Origin: Suillus spraguei
Taxonomy: Eukaryota > Basidiomycota > Agaricomycetes > Boletales > Suillaceae
Length of the DNA: 64,000 nt
Reading direction: 5' to 3'
NCBI GenBank assembly: GCA_016800925.1
Contig: JABCPU010000003.1
Span: forward strand, 434,001-498,000
Shown: in pieces, positions 36,101-49,349 of the stretch
Layout of the letters: each line of letters opens with the position of its first letter
Numbering within the stretch: position 1 is the first letter of the stretch
Position numbers and translations under genes: made by a program
Notes under the pieces: generated by a model
Told to the model about the DNA's origin: nothing
Databases searched by the model: none
What the model saw: the letters and a program-made list of their open reading frames with translations, nothing else

Positions 36101-39100
36101 TGTGCGAGATCGCGTTCTTAGTATCCCTTACGTCAGTCAGCAGTGATGTCTCGCAACTTGCTGCCCAAGGTCTTCGTCTCATCGCACAAGCTGAGCGGCA
36201 GCCTGGAGCTCCTGTCAACCATGGCCTCACTGAGGAGGAACGCTCAAAGCGAAACCCGATATACGAACAGCTCGGTGACCCCAGCGTCATCATCGTTGGT
36301 GCGTGCCATTCACTTTCAATTCATTCTCCGTGTAATCTTTGTTGCAGGACGTGTCAGAGAACAGAAACGTGTGAGAAAGCTCTTGCGTCTGGTCGCAAAC
36401 TCCTCGCCTATCAACATCGCCGTTTGGGAGGAGTGCTTTTATAGATGGAGTGCGCTCTCAGAGTTTATCGGGCAGAATTCCCTGGCCGCAGCAGCAGCCT
36501 TCGACGATTCTCATTTGAGCAAGCATGAGCAGCTCATGTCTCTTGAGGTGCTTTCACTTCCGAGATATTGCGTTTATAGAGTTGATATTCCCACAGGACA
36601 AATTCTTTCAATGGAGAAACCTCACGTTGTTCCTGGCCGCTTTCGGTGGCGTCACTGTGCAAGAAAAGCATGATCCTGGTGCCCTAACTGCTGTAGTCCC
36701 TCCTGAGTTTTTGCTTGATGACATGCGTTCACTGAGAGACCCGGCAGACCTTGTTGCTATTTTCATCGAGTTCCTGACTGGTGCCCTTATTGACGACATG
36801 GTTCGCGTTCGGGAAGTTGCGCGTGAAGCTCTTGGGTCCGAACTTAGTCCTCGTCTCTTTTCAAAGCTGTTCAGACATCTTGACGAGTGGGTACATTTTT
36901 CATGGCATTATTCTTGCAAATCTGACGCAGTCATTCTGCCAGGATCACACGGAACATTACGGCTGGAGCAGGTCTGGAGTTTAAGGATGAATACGGATTA
37001 TTCTTGGATCAGGTACGAGTTTGTGATTGGCAATTATCATGCAGAGTTAATCGTTTTCTGTAGTTAATCTCGGTCTTGAAATCACTTGTCGAGAATGCAC
37101 AAATGCCACCCGACGAAGCTCTCAGTATTGATCTCGGGTCGATCTTGCATATCCTTGTTGGATTTATCTCACGTTTCAGCGATCCAGTGTCATACCGGAT
37201 TCGGGTCAAGTTTTGCGCCCTCTGCGATAGCATTTGCCACCGCACAGACACGTTGACCTTGCGCAAGGACGACTTATCGCGTAATCGCATCATTGATATC
37301 GTGATGGATTGGTTCCAGGATCCAACATTGGTACATCCACCTAGCTCTGGGTTACAAGTTATCACTGAAATATCATATCTCAGAACACCGACCCCGAAGC
37401 TGTCCAATTTCAGTACGAGTTGAACTTCGCGTCCCTTCGCACAGTCGTCAAGCTCCTTGAACGCTTGAAACTTCAACCGATCGATAACAATTCCAATGAT
37501 GGTGATGATTTTGGACATGTGGTGTCACGCTTGTTCATCCGATACTCCCATGGTTTGCTGAGAGCTTTGGACATATGCCAGTCTGACCCCATAGTAAGTC
37601 GTTCGTCATATCAGTTTGGGAATGAGACTGATCAATTTGAAGGTGCCTGACAGTACATCAGACGTTCCCTCTTTACAGAAGGTGGATTCCCATGGTTTTA
37701 TTCCGGTTCATCAGTAGTTGATATTTTTTTCAGAAAATGCAGGCTTCTCAGAAAGAGGCTGACATTCGCGATTTGGTCATTACAGGACTCTCGCACCTCG
37801 TCACCTCAAACTCGGAGAACGCGGTCAAACACTGCATCGCTTCTGCATATGATAGCGACATGAGAAAGCGGACCATCTTTGTCAACGTCTTTGCTCGAGT
37901 GCTTGGGCAAGGCACCAAGTTCGAGGCGCAAGGAAATCCTGAATTGCAAGCACACCGAGATCAACTGCAAGAGGTGTGTATTCGTACCTTCTTCTTCAAA
38001 GCATAGCTAACTCAAATATCTAGCTTGTCAAAGGATCGGACGTAGGGGTTATCTTTCTTGTATCACGATCAATATTAACAACCTTTATAGATGGTACTTG
38101 CGATGGTAATATGCGAGTGTTGTCCTGCCAATGAGGTCGACATGATGATCTCCGTGTTAATGAACATATTCGACACGAGAGCGTCACTCGTCGCCTTGTT
38201 AAAAACAATGATTGACCGAGAAATAGCTCATACTTGTAAGTCAATCGTTAGCACTTGCCAAAACGAACACTCACAGAACTCCACAGCCAGCGAGGCGGAG
38301 CTTTTCCGAGGGAACTCGACGTGCACTCGATTCCTCTCAGCGTTTGCGCGGATACACGGGTACAACTATCTGCGGGGTCTGATTGTCCCCCTAATCAAGA
38401 CCATGACATCCATGCCCGCAGGTCACGCATATGATCTGGACCCCGCTAAGGCTAACCGAGACAAGCTTGAACAAAATCAGAGGAATGTCGAGCTGGTTGC
38501 CCTGTCTTTCCTCGATATCATTACTTCCTCGGTCCCTGCCCTACCACCGTGCGTGACCATACAATTATGGGTCCGCTGTCTGCTTATGTCGCTTTTAGGA
38601 TGATCCGAGAAGTTTGTGCTCACCTAGCGAAATCAGTGTAAGTGGTTTTACCTTGCCAAAGTGCGAGCGATGGCCGATGAAATTTTAGTTATCAAGTCTG
38701 GCCGGAATCGAAGTTTGCGGCCCTTGGTGCATTCATATTTCTTCGGTCAGTTTAGTCATCCCAGCAAGCCAAGCAGTGCTAAATCTATGCAGATTCATCT
38801 CTCCCGCGATTGTCGCTCCAGAGATTGTCGATGTTACGGTGCCCAAAGATGATGGAGGAGTCATCCGCCGGGGCTTAATGGTGATAGCAAAGGTCATGCA
38901 GAACCTTGCCAACAATATGTTATTTGCCAAGGAGGCTCACATGCTTTGCTTGAACGATTTCTTGGGCGTAAATATCAAGAGCGTCACGCGTTATCTGAGT
39001 GAAGTCAATGTTAGTCCCGCAAATTGCTAGTTTTTTCAGGAGCCTTACCATTCATAGAAATTCTCCTCTACTGCCGTTGATGAGGAGTCCACCGAGTGGT

Positions 39101-42100
39101 TGGGCACGACAGCCGACGACACCGACACCATTGTTCTTCATCGCTTTTTGGACAAGCATGCGGACAAGATCGGAAAAGAATTACTCAGTTACGCCAAAAT
39201 TACTGCCTCTGGAGAAGAAGATGCATCAACTGCTAATGCGAGGCGTGCATGGGACCACCTCTGCAATTTACTCGTCGAACTACAAGAAGTTCCAGAGGTT
39301 CCTCGTTTCTCGAAACTTCCTAGGACCGAACACCGGGAGTTTATTGACCTGATGAGTCGTTGTGCCCATCGCAGCATTGAGTCTGTCCAAGACATTTTCG
39401 TAGCCGCAGACGTTCCTCTTGTCGGTCTTATACCTTCCTTCTTTGCATAGTTGCTGACGTCGATACAGAACTTACCTGCTGTGTTTGTTCTGCGAGTTTG
39501 CCAGATTGATGTCGAAGCTCTGGACATCGAGCTGTTGATGTACCATAGCCTGAAGGTGCGCGACTTTAAAAACGCTTTATTCACGACGTACTGAAGATGT
39601 CTGCGCAATAGACATTGTTGTCACCTGCTTACGAAGAGCGGAAGTTTGAGGTTGTCTTAGATTGTACCTCGTTCACTTCGACTTCTGAGATTCCGGCGCA
39701 ATGGCTAACCACCTGCTCACAACTCATTCCGATTGATATCCGACATCGTTTTCTAACTTCCTATATTTTGAACCCTAATTCGCTCACTCAGAAGTATCTG
39801 AGGCGAATGTACAACATCTCGTCAGGTGGGAACAATTTCGCCCTCTTTTGATGAACTCATGAACCTTTTTATTTAGGAAGCATGCTCTCGAGTGGGGTAA
39901 GGGCCTGCTCATCAATTGCCGAACTCTTGCAGTATGTCCCACAGGAAACTCTTACGGCACTTCGATATCCAAGTAAGCAAATACATGTTTGTATACAAAG
40001 TTCTTTCTCTTATCACCTCGCCAGCCTCTTTGGAGGAGGAAGATAGTATAGCCTATACAGAAGTCACCATGAGGCAAGCCCATGAAATGCGCATGCCGGT
40101 GACTATGGAGGTTGCGGACACTCATGTCCGGGTTACTTCTGTATGACATCACTTTAGCTGTAAGAGGCAACAGCTAATTTGCGCATGGTAGATCCGTGCA
40201 GCTGTCATCTCTCCGAACTTAAACTGCAAGTCGACGGAGATTATTTCTCTTGCTGATGTTAGCGATGTCTACAACGTATCTACTGGCCTCGATCCCTACG
40301 AATTCATCATCCGCAGAAGCAAGCAAGGTATAACGTCTTATTTCTCATCACTACAGCGTGATAGCATCGTCAAGGTGAGATCGATACTCGTTACGAGGCA
40401 TTCTCAACGATTAATCTACTTGATATCTCAGACCATTCGTGCCGCCAAAAGTCAATTGAGGGACACGCGTTATTTTCGTATGGATAGGTTCCCCAGGTTC
40501 TCCAATATTTCCGCAACGTTACTCCATGTGGGCATGCTCAACATCGACTCGGAAGACGAGGGACTTCGCGGAGCTGCCTATAACCTTTTGGGCGCTCTCT
40601 GTTCATATCTAAACTACGACAAGAATCCCATCATGGTGTCGAAAGGTGAATAACTTCTTGAATTATTTAATCCAAGTGTTTTAACTCGACATAGCGGGAA
40701 TTATACCTGGAGATATATCTACATTTGTCATTGGATTGAGTGATCGCCTAGCTGGCTTTGCACCTAAACTCACGCTCGATTTCATCTCTGTCATATCCGC
40801 CGGCATGGACAAGGCCACCGCTGCTCAACGTGTCACCTGCTTGCAGTATATGAGCCCTTGGGTGAAGAACCTCCCAAAATTCTGCGATCCAACCAATTCA
40901 TTATACGAGCACTCGGGAGCGAAGTTGCGAGACTGCGTTCGTTCATTGATTGACCTCACTATCTCGGACTCAGAGGCAAGTCCATATCAAGTCGTTAAAA
41001 TGCCTCTTGAGTACTAAATGGATTGTAGATAAGCTCCATGATCCACAGACACATCTGGGTAGAAATCGGCCGTCAGGAATCGACCCTCGTCTATATAGTT
41101 CTCGAAGAGCTCATCCGTGCTGCATCTGACGGCGGCATTGGGTCCCGAAGATGTGAGACTATCGCAAGGTCAACTGCTGCCTTGTCGTCTATCAATGTCA
41201 GGGGAAGAATTTTTTCGAAGTTAAGAAAAGCTCTTGGAAAAACTTCCCTTAAACCGTCCAAGACGCTGCCAGAGAATGTCCACTGGAACGAAATTGCCAC
41301 CCTTGCTCGTTTCGCGCTTGTAGCCAGCAACCACTCAAAACAAGCAGCATATGATCAACTATACATCCCTGACATCCTCCATATCGTTACACTCATCGCG
41401 GGCACAGGACAGACGTTGGTTCGCAAGTCATTATATGGCATAATCATGAACTTCCTTCAGTCTGTGTACCTTATGCGAGCTGAAGATGCTAGCGCACCTG
41501 AACTGCGCCTTCTGATCGACGAGTTCATCAAAGTGGAGAACCTTACACTGTTCGGTCTCACTCGCCAGTCGTACACAAGCGAATATTGCAATTATGATCC
41601 TCCAAACGACAAGGCAATGATTGACTCCCAAGAATCTTTGACCCGTTTGCTTGTCCGAGTGATGGAGGTGACGTGCGGCTCAAGAGGTGAGTTTATGCTT
41701 GACACTGTGGATTGCTCAAAACAAATTGTTAGGCCTGCTCAATATCTGGCGCGCACGATGGATGAGTCTAGCAACATCAACTGCATTTCAGTTACCAGCG
41801 GCCATTCAGTCACGTGCCTTCCTCGTCCTGGGCGTTCTTGCAACTTCCGATGTTGATGACGATCTGGTGTATCAGATGCTGGTGGCGTTCAAGAACGCGC
41901 TAGGACAGTCCACAGAATCCGACACGATGGCGGTAGTATGCATGTTGCGCTGCATTTGCAAAGTAGTACCATCCCTAACCGAAGGTTCCCGGTATCTCTG
42001 CCAGATTTTCTGGTTGGCTGTCGCTTTGCTGCAATCCAGCTATACTGCGTTTTATTCAGACGCTGCTGAACTTATGCGTGCAACAGTCGAGACACTGGAA

Positions 42101-43036
42101 AAGCACGGTGCCTTTGTGGGTAGTTCGATACCAAATGTACTACTGGATGGCCGAGTTTCCCTGGAAGACACCGTCTGCCAACTTGATCATTTGCTCTGTC
42201 TTTCTTTCGACTCTAGTTTTTCCTTCACGCTCGCCGCCATTATCTTCAAGGGTGTCCGCCACAATCACCTCAGATCTTCTGCCGAGCTCGTTCTGCGGAG
42301 TTTGCTGTCAGTCACCGCGCGGTGTAATAGCCAAACTGAAGATGACTCCGCTTCGGGCCTGTGTCCAGATGCGCTTGGCTACTTCATCGCCTTGCTGCCC
42401 TTCTGCACAACTCACGAGGCTTATGTACAACTCCTACAAGACTGTAAAGGAGAAGATTTTTTGCCAGCACCTAACTCCTCTCGCTCTCCTCTTGTTCCTC
42501 GCGTTTCCGTCGAATTGCTGTCTCTAACAGACAGTACATCCGCACTTCTCACCGTCTCGTTTGCGAGCACATTGTTGACCACTGCGCAAGGTGATGATGC
42601 TGAGACCGAAATCTTGTATAACTTGTTGGCAGATATCGGGGTTACACACCCCGAATCAGTTTCAATCATGCAAGTCCTGATTCATGATCAATTTTCTCGT
42701 ACTGATGGTTCTTTTGAAAGCTATGACATCTTGCAGGACAGGATCAAAGATGCTTTCGCCTATTCCTCGAATGCTGCAATCATTAGAGCTGTATCGAGCA
42801 TCTTCCGCAATGCACAGGACTCACTGCGCCTGGGATCCATACACTCGACATCTGTATCCACGCTCAGCACGGTGGATGAAGGAAATCCAGCGCAAAGTCT
42901 GAAGCAGAAATTGGAAGAGTTGGGTATGGATGGTCTCACAACGAGCTTCCAGTTCTTGGCTCCCAATCGCAGTCATTGGTCGAAGATTGCTGCTTGGATA
43001 TCCGACCTGGTTCTAAAAATTGTTGGCTTGGAATAA
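33196..43036 (+). CDS. IRA1: Neurofibromin/Ira-type Ras GTPase-activating protein
   Basis: The 32 exons (33196-33405, 33461-33607, 33661-34800, 34852-35019, 35072-35281, 35335-35412, 35471-35820, 35872-35992, 36046-36298, 36348-36547, 36597-36886, 36943-37012, 37064-37330, 37384-37593, 37643-37681, 37734-37973, 38024-38041, 38091-38235, 38287-38548, 38599-38637, 38689-38745, 38793-39009, 39058-39420, 39469-39555, 39612-39825, 39877-39972, 40025-40140, 40192-40374, 40432-40645, 40695-40975, 41029-41686, 41733-43036) give about 2,748 residues. The RasGAP domain (~1340-1580) has the arginine finger in LFRGNS (~R1393) and FLRFISPAIVAP. A Sec14/CRAL-TRIO-like segment (~1690-1800) and a PH-like region follow, flanked by HEAT-like helices. 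The protein switches off Ras and so restrains cAMP signalling. One intron is GC-AG. Confidence 0.95.
40976..41028 (+). other. GC-AG intron in the RasGAP gene
   Basis: The intron begins gcaagt and ends ttgtag, 53 bp, with a branch-like ctaaat near its 3' end. It is phase 0, joining ...SDSE to ISSMIHRH. GCAAGT is the preferred sequence of GC-type donors. No GT donor gives both an in-phase join and a normal intron length. Confidence 0.75.
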
Positions 43037-43478
43037 TCTTTTCAGCATACTGCGTTTTCTTCACGGACGTCATGTAATGAACATATTGTACTTCTAACTT
43101 GCATTGTTTCAGGTCTGTCTTCCGCACATATACATAATTATACAATGATTGCTAGTACTATTATTGCTAATGCCGTGTCATTCCATGACATAGGGTACAC
43201 ATACGATTGAATACATATCATTATGATTTTGCTGCCCTTGCAGCAGTCTTGCACTGATCTCTTCCCATTTTTGACTCCCTGTGCCAGCGTGCCCTCTGCC
43301 TGGCAGATCAATGTAAGAAAGGCAACGTTCCCACGACATCTAAGTCTAAATCTTGTTGCCATTCTGAGCACACCTCGTTCATACACTATTAATTACTGCA
43401 TACTATATATTCTCGTCTTTCCCCATCGACCCTCACGACCACCCATTCTTTCACAACGTTCAGTCGACTAGACTTGAC
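43037..43478. promoter_or_regulatory. Intergenic region between two plus-strand genes
   Basis: RasGAP 3' flank and promoter of the coiled-coil gene. No gene seen. Confidence 0.45.
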
Positions 43479-46400
43479 ATGCATGATAACACTGTCTCGG
43501 ACTACTCTCCGGCTACCCCAAATACAGTGGACACAAGCACCCTTTACCATGCCAATAGTAACATTGACGACCTAACTCTAGCTTTGATGAATATCTCCCA
43601 AGTATCGTCCTCGGAGTCCCAGCAGAACGTATGCTGCTGTTGTCGTAGCACCGAATGTCTAGCGACGAAGAGTTGGTTGGATTCAAAGGAGAAGCTCGAG
43701 AAACGGTTGCATCTCAGTGCAGGTATGTCTTTGTGTCATCTTCAACGCAAGCGGTCTGTAAACGTCTACACAGAAGTCGGCTCTGCTCTACTGCAGCGGC
43801 ATGAGGCATACATCCGTCAACATGAGGTACGTGACGCCCCGATCGCAGCGTGCATTCCGAGTCGTAGCTTATTTTGTCTTAGTCTATTAATGTGCGCACG
43901 CCGCGCGGTGCCTCAGATGATCTTGCGGACGAGTCACTTCAAGACATGCATGGTGAAGTCAATTCATCCGTGGCCGAGCTGATGAAACATAATGCCGTCC
44001 TGGAGAAGGTTGGAGTCTTCCTTACAAAATGTGTCGTATTAACACTTCAATTCTAGCGGTTAACGCAAGCGCTATTGAACAGTGAAGTAGCTGAGGCATC
44101 ACATAAGACTGTGCTCCTGGAGCTAGAGGAAGCTCGGACGTCGGTGACACGCCTGACTGCATACCAAGCACGTACTGTAGGGATTGGATCCCGACTAGCT
44201 ACTGCTCTCCAAGAGAATGATGACCTTAGACAAGAGCAAGATAGTGAAGCACAAAAGGGAAAGACTGCAGAAGCACGTATTGCTGCTCTCAAGGATCGTA
44301 CTGGTAGGGTTTTCTCATTGTCTCTGGATCAGGTTCTGCTGATTATTTACCTGTAACACAGATAAGCTACAAGCTGAGGTTCGTCGATTGCAAGCTGACC
44401 TCGAACTTCGACGCTTGCAACGATTAGAATCATCAGAATCTTTACTACAAGATATCCGCTCTCGTCTAGAAGATCTTCATCACACGGTAAGCATGCGCAA
44501 ACATATGTAGCGAACCGTCAATGACCGCCTTCAGCACATCAGCTCGGTGATGACCGAGGACTCGGAGGTTATGAAAGTGCTGGAGTCACTCGTCTCTGAC
44601 AACGAGGCTCTTAAGGCCGACAATAAGGAGCTCCATAAGCTTCTCACCGAGTCAAGAGAAGACCTGCAAGCACTACAATCACAAGTTGGGGAGAACATCA
44701 ACTTTCCACCTCCAATACGAGGTCCGCATCTTATATCAAAGTTCAGTGCGCAGTAACTTACAGTGCTGTAATTAGTGGATACGCCTTCGAGACATTCACG
44801 GACGGGAAGTGGCCCATCGTCATTTATTCGAGATTCGGTACGAGGATATATATTAATCCAAATTTCCATCCATTTACAATTTGCTCAGCTACTAAACTCT
44901 GTCAAACGTCCATCAAGCTCAGAGCCAAGGGTTCGTCGTGTCTTTGTAAGTATATCTCTCTCATAAGCACAATTGATGTCTCATGCGATCCAAAGGAGCC
45001 ACTCACGCCCGAGACTAGCCAGCGTCCAATTTCTCCAGCAGAGTCGATGGTTCCCTCAGAAACGAAGTATACCAGTCTGCGCCCACAATACACATCTTCT
45101 CACTTCAGCTCCGATGTAGAGGAGTTCGACCTCGATCGTGATCAATCGTTGCTCATCGATCCTAATCAGCATTCCAAGGCGGTGCAGACAGACCGCTGGC
45201 TAGGGTTACCTTCAATGCCGTCTCTCAACGAGCTCGTGTCGTCATTTAATCATGATGGCCGATCGGATACGTCCTCCTTTCAGGATGGTCAAGCCTCACA
45301 CCTCTCTGGTCTACTAGAACGGATGATGTCACTCCTGTCGCGCATGTCGCAGGCAGATGCACTGACTCTGACAAACCGCTTAAAACGCCAGCATCTGCGT
45401 GGTGCGGACGTGAAGCACCTATCACGCGCGACAGTAAGCGGCATCGTCACGGAGATTACCCAGCTGCGTGCACAGTATCGCATGCTGCTGGAGGATGAGA
45501 AGGCCACCCTCATATGCACCCGGAAGGATCTGCGTGGGCTGTTTAAGTTTTTCAAGGACGTGTTTGAGGAACTCGGGCAGCTACGTGTCACGCTGAATGA
45601 TGTCATTCTAGAGCCTTCTATAGCACAGAGGGTTAGCGAAATGGCGTTGGACCCTGCAAAGGCTGAGGCGATGGAGAGAGAAAGGGAGGCGTCTGGACCT
45701 GGCTCAAGTTGGATGGCCCCATTCTCGAAGCTATTCGGTTCTTCGTTAAGCGAGTCGAGTACTCACCCTTCTCAATCACCTCCTAGACCTGTAAGTCGAG
45801 GTCGTGGAGTCATTCATCAGCCACGTCCAGCGCCAAAGCTGGGCCCGGCGCTTGCTGCATCTACTACCGTAATCAACGTCGAATTCTCCGGGGCGGGTAT
45901 TGGAAAGTCTGTGACAAGCACTTTCTCAGCTCACCCTACAAATGAAGCACATCCGTTTGGTCCGATGTCTCACGTTGATACCATTCCTCGTCCTGCTACG
46001 TCAACCTCAAATGTACGCAGCGTCATGGGCATCTTTGCAGGTGCACCCCACCCAAGTGATGCCGCGGATCCATGGGTAGTTCTTCCTCGTGCTCCTCGCC
46101 GTGTCCGTTCCACGTTATTCAAATCAAATGAGCCCTCGCAGAGCGATAGCACGACCATTGCCATTGACAGATCCTTCGCGCACAAGCGGAGCAATTCACA
46201 CTTGTCACGCGAGATTGACGCTGGTACTAGTCCAGAGCACGATGAAGCGGATGATATCCCTGGCCCTCTCCTCGAGCGTACCCTGCATAGACGGGGTCTC
46301 TCAGACTCGTCTATCCATTCAACGTACATGAACCAGGTCGAACAATGTACACCCGCTGAGCCCAGCACTGGCGGTGGGTCAGTGTTGCAGACCCTCAGCA

Positions 46401-46678
46401 AGACTATGAGAAACTTTAGCTTCACTACGAGCCAGGCGGTATCGGGCCCAGTGACATCGCCACTCCCACCCAGTCGCGTGCACGAGGCCAGTGCACGGGA
46501 AGGCCTTGCCATGCCACGCCCTCATCCTCGCAGAGTAGCTACTCCAACGTTATCATCACTTATCCCGAACTTAACGTCGTGGGCTACTGCTAGCGCCACA
46601 TTGGAGAATTCTCATACTGTGCCACGAACAATGTACTATGACGGCATCCGAGAGGATTCCATCATACCCCGGCCATAG
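43479..46678 (+). CDS. Coiled-coil protein, family not recognised
   Basis: Nine exons (43479-43722, 43774-43826, 43883-44008, 44057-44303, 44362-44486, 44535-44721, 44776-44837, 44889-44945, 44996-46678) give 927 residues. An N-terminal block with clustered Cys (CCCC) and KSWLDSKEKLEKRL leads into EVGSALLQRHEAY. Heptad-rich coiled coil follows to about residue 330 (for example AEVRRLQADLELRRLQRLE, NKELHKLLTESREDLQAL). A second helical domain lies near residues 500-590 (LLERMMSLLSRMSQ and LFKFFKDVFEELGQLR). The C-terminal third is disordered, and the protein ends YDGIREDSIIPRP. The layout suggests a scaffold of the cytoskeleton or septum, but that is inference. No break in frame. Confidence 0.75.
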
Positions 46679-48254
46679 GAAGATCAAAGCAAGGATGTTT
46701 ACGTAAGTTAACAGCATCGACAAGCTTAATCGACATTTTTATATTGGGGAAAGTGTAGTTTATCTATTCAATAGGACAGATATGCAATGCTTGACTTAAT
46801 TACACCGCCGTGATACGCTATCTCATTATAATATTTATTGTATCATATTCAGGTGGAATAATGCGTAGTGATGTTGAAGTTCTTTTACACGCAATGGTCG
46901 ATATAAGGACGCTTGAGAACAATGATTCGTGCAAAGCTCAAAGAATGCAAACGGAAGGGAGTATGATTCAAGCTGATTCAAGGGTGTTGGAGGTAATACC
47001 TGCCATCAATGGCCAGAGTCTTGCAGATAGGAGGAATAGTCATCACCTACCGGAATCTGCGACCTATCAAGTTCATTAAAGCCATCAGCTAAGAATCAAG
47101 ATCAACGGAACTTGACAAAACCTCGACCGATTTTAGGGAAAATACCATATGCGATATTATCCACTCTGACCTTGGTCTTCCTCCTGAATTCTTGCGGTAG
47201 CTGACCTGGTATTCTCCTATCCAAAAAGCTTTATTGCGAGATTCTTAGCACCCCTAATGGCCCCTTCTTGACGTAGGCCAACGTTATTCATGACTGCTTG
47301 CTGACCAATTGTTTGTGTCATTGCAGGAATAAGTTTCGCCTTTGGATAAGCGAGGAAAGAACCCCAGTGTGTTTAATCATGACGGTGAGACGCAGACTTG
47401 TGCAGCCATGAGGCTGATTAGCCTGTCACTTGACAACGCAAAATACATTTTCCGCGGACATTTTGACTGAGCTAAGATGCTAAATGGATGGAATATTGTG
47501 ACCGCAATAGCGGCTTCCGGGGACGTTGACATAATACTCCGCTCGACTAGTTCGGCGGTCTGTCCTGGTTCCTTAAGCTAGCGGCTGCATCTTGAATAAC
47601 CGACCCACCCCTGACTGAAACAATGTCGTCTTACAATTTAGTACGAGTCAGCCGCTAGACACTCCTCATCCAATCAGTTGCCACCAGATGGGGAGAACGC
47701 CTGCAACAGTGCGATGTTGACTCCTGTATGCGTGCGGCATCCAAACCGGCAAATGGTAGATGGTTAACAGCTTCATCATGAATCGTCGTTATGGTTACTA
47801 CCCTAGTCTCTTGATCCTAAACTTTCATCAACGCCTTCATCATTGTACTTCAAAACACCTGGAGCACTTTCGACCGACTGCGTGACATTGATCACAACAG
47901 ACTTTGCATGCCTTCAGTAAACCACATATTGCAAGGCGATACATCTACGAACCTGCGTGTTGCGGCCACGCTCGCCAGAACTACTTAGAGTGTTCATGTT
48001 TAAACTTACGTTCGGCACCCCTCGGAGGATTAATCTGCCGTTAAGCCTACATCCGCGTGAGCATGTCACCAAATCAGTCAAGAAAACTCACGATGCAAGT
48101 AACGAGTTCGCATTCACTGAGACGCAAAGACTAGGCAAGTGTTTCGAATATATGCATTTTGCAGACACATACCAGTTGCAAGGTTTGCATATATTCCAAC
48201 CCATATGTCTGTAAAATGTTCATACTGCGATGAAGGAGAGATGTCCCAGTCCAC
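46679..48254. other. Intergenic region, no gene supported
   Basis: Several short frames, none with recognisable domains or a coherent exon chain. Confidence 0.45.
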
Positions 48255-49349
48255 TCACAATTCTGTTTCATTGCTAGAAACTACTCTTTCAAAATCAGTC
48301 CGGTACTTTACATCCGATGGGAAAGGATATCTTACGAAACTCATAACCAAGACCACGACCAGGCTCAATATAACGTTAGCCCCAGCACGCTCAGGAGGTC
48401 TTGTCACATACCTAGTTAGAAAGCCGGTTTCTGCGGGGTGATCGAAAGGATAAGTCACATCTACCAAAAAGTGCACAGTGCGCACCGAGAGTCCACAGAA
48501 CCAAACGATCAATTATGGTCGTTGTCCTGTAAATCGTTACAATGGAACGAACTGGAAGTAATATAACGTGCCTTAAAAACCGTGTCGACGACTTCTGCTT
48601 CCTCAGGTACCACACCATGGACAGCGTAAGCGTCAACTCACAAACCAGACGCGAGGTGAGCGAAAGCGTGATCAGTCTGTTTTCATCGATTTCGAATATT
48701 ACAAGGCTTGTCATCGCGAAAGCTTTCACCGTCATCACCAGCGCGATACATTGAGCTAATAAACAGAGTACCAGCGAGATGATTGGCAGAATAAGTGTTT
48801 TCGAAAGCTTCCACAACCGAAACGCGAAGGATGACTACATTCATGCTAGACCATCAGGATCTCCATCAAATCTGATGAAACACTCACCTCTACCAGTGCT
48901 CCTGTAATTGCAGTGAAGAGTATAGCTGCGTCTGCTCCAAGTGGGAAGACCAGCAGCGTCAGAGGGTCGCCGTAGCCACTGACAGCAGCCTTCCACAGTG
49001 TCGCTGATACACACATCACATGTGCAACCTGCGATGCGCTATAAAATGTTTGGCTTGAGTAGACAAGGGAGAAAGGCTACATAAGCCACGTACAGGATGG
49101 CTGCTACCTAGAGGCATAGGGTTCAGTCAGCGACTCGTGCTCTCAGCTACCAGGTTCACTCACCGTGAGCCTCATCACTCGATGGTCGTTCCGGAAATTT
49201 ACATAATAGATATAAGTCTGAATGACGAGACCGCCGAAGAGGCAGGCATTGACGAGCGCACCCACCACCACTGGCCCAATTATGACGTATACATTGAATG
49301 AAGGGACTACGTCTTGTGGAGCAGCTGGCGTGCTGGAGTTGGTGCTCAT
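48255..49349 (-). CDS. Multi-pass membrane protein of the basidiomycete DUF6534 type, C-terminus shortened
   Basis: Exons 49349-49164, 49107-49094, 49038-48888, 48834-48581, 48526-48486, 48430-48412 and 48363-48255 give 257 residues. Hydrophobic segments follow in the order known for this family: IGPVVVGALVNACLFGGLVI with QTYIYY, then LASQVAHVMCVSATLW, then LLVFPLGADAAILFTAI, AFRLWKLSK, LCLLAQCIALVM, LTLTLSMVWYL, and DRLVLWTLETGFLTS leading into LVVVLVMSFV. The family usually has a seventh helix and a cytoplasmic tail and about 300-350 residues. Here the seventh helix is missing and a short polar tail ends at 48255. The function of the family is unknown. Confidence 0.72.

Noticed and set aside
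36064..36673. Separate small genes in alternative frames of the RasGAP locus
   Set aside because: The spliced frame covers the same DNA with conserved, in-phase exons, so these frames are by-products.
45970..46512. 180-codon minus-strand frame within the coiled-coil gene
   Set aside because: Antisense shadow of a continuous coding exon.
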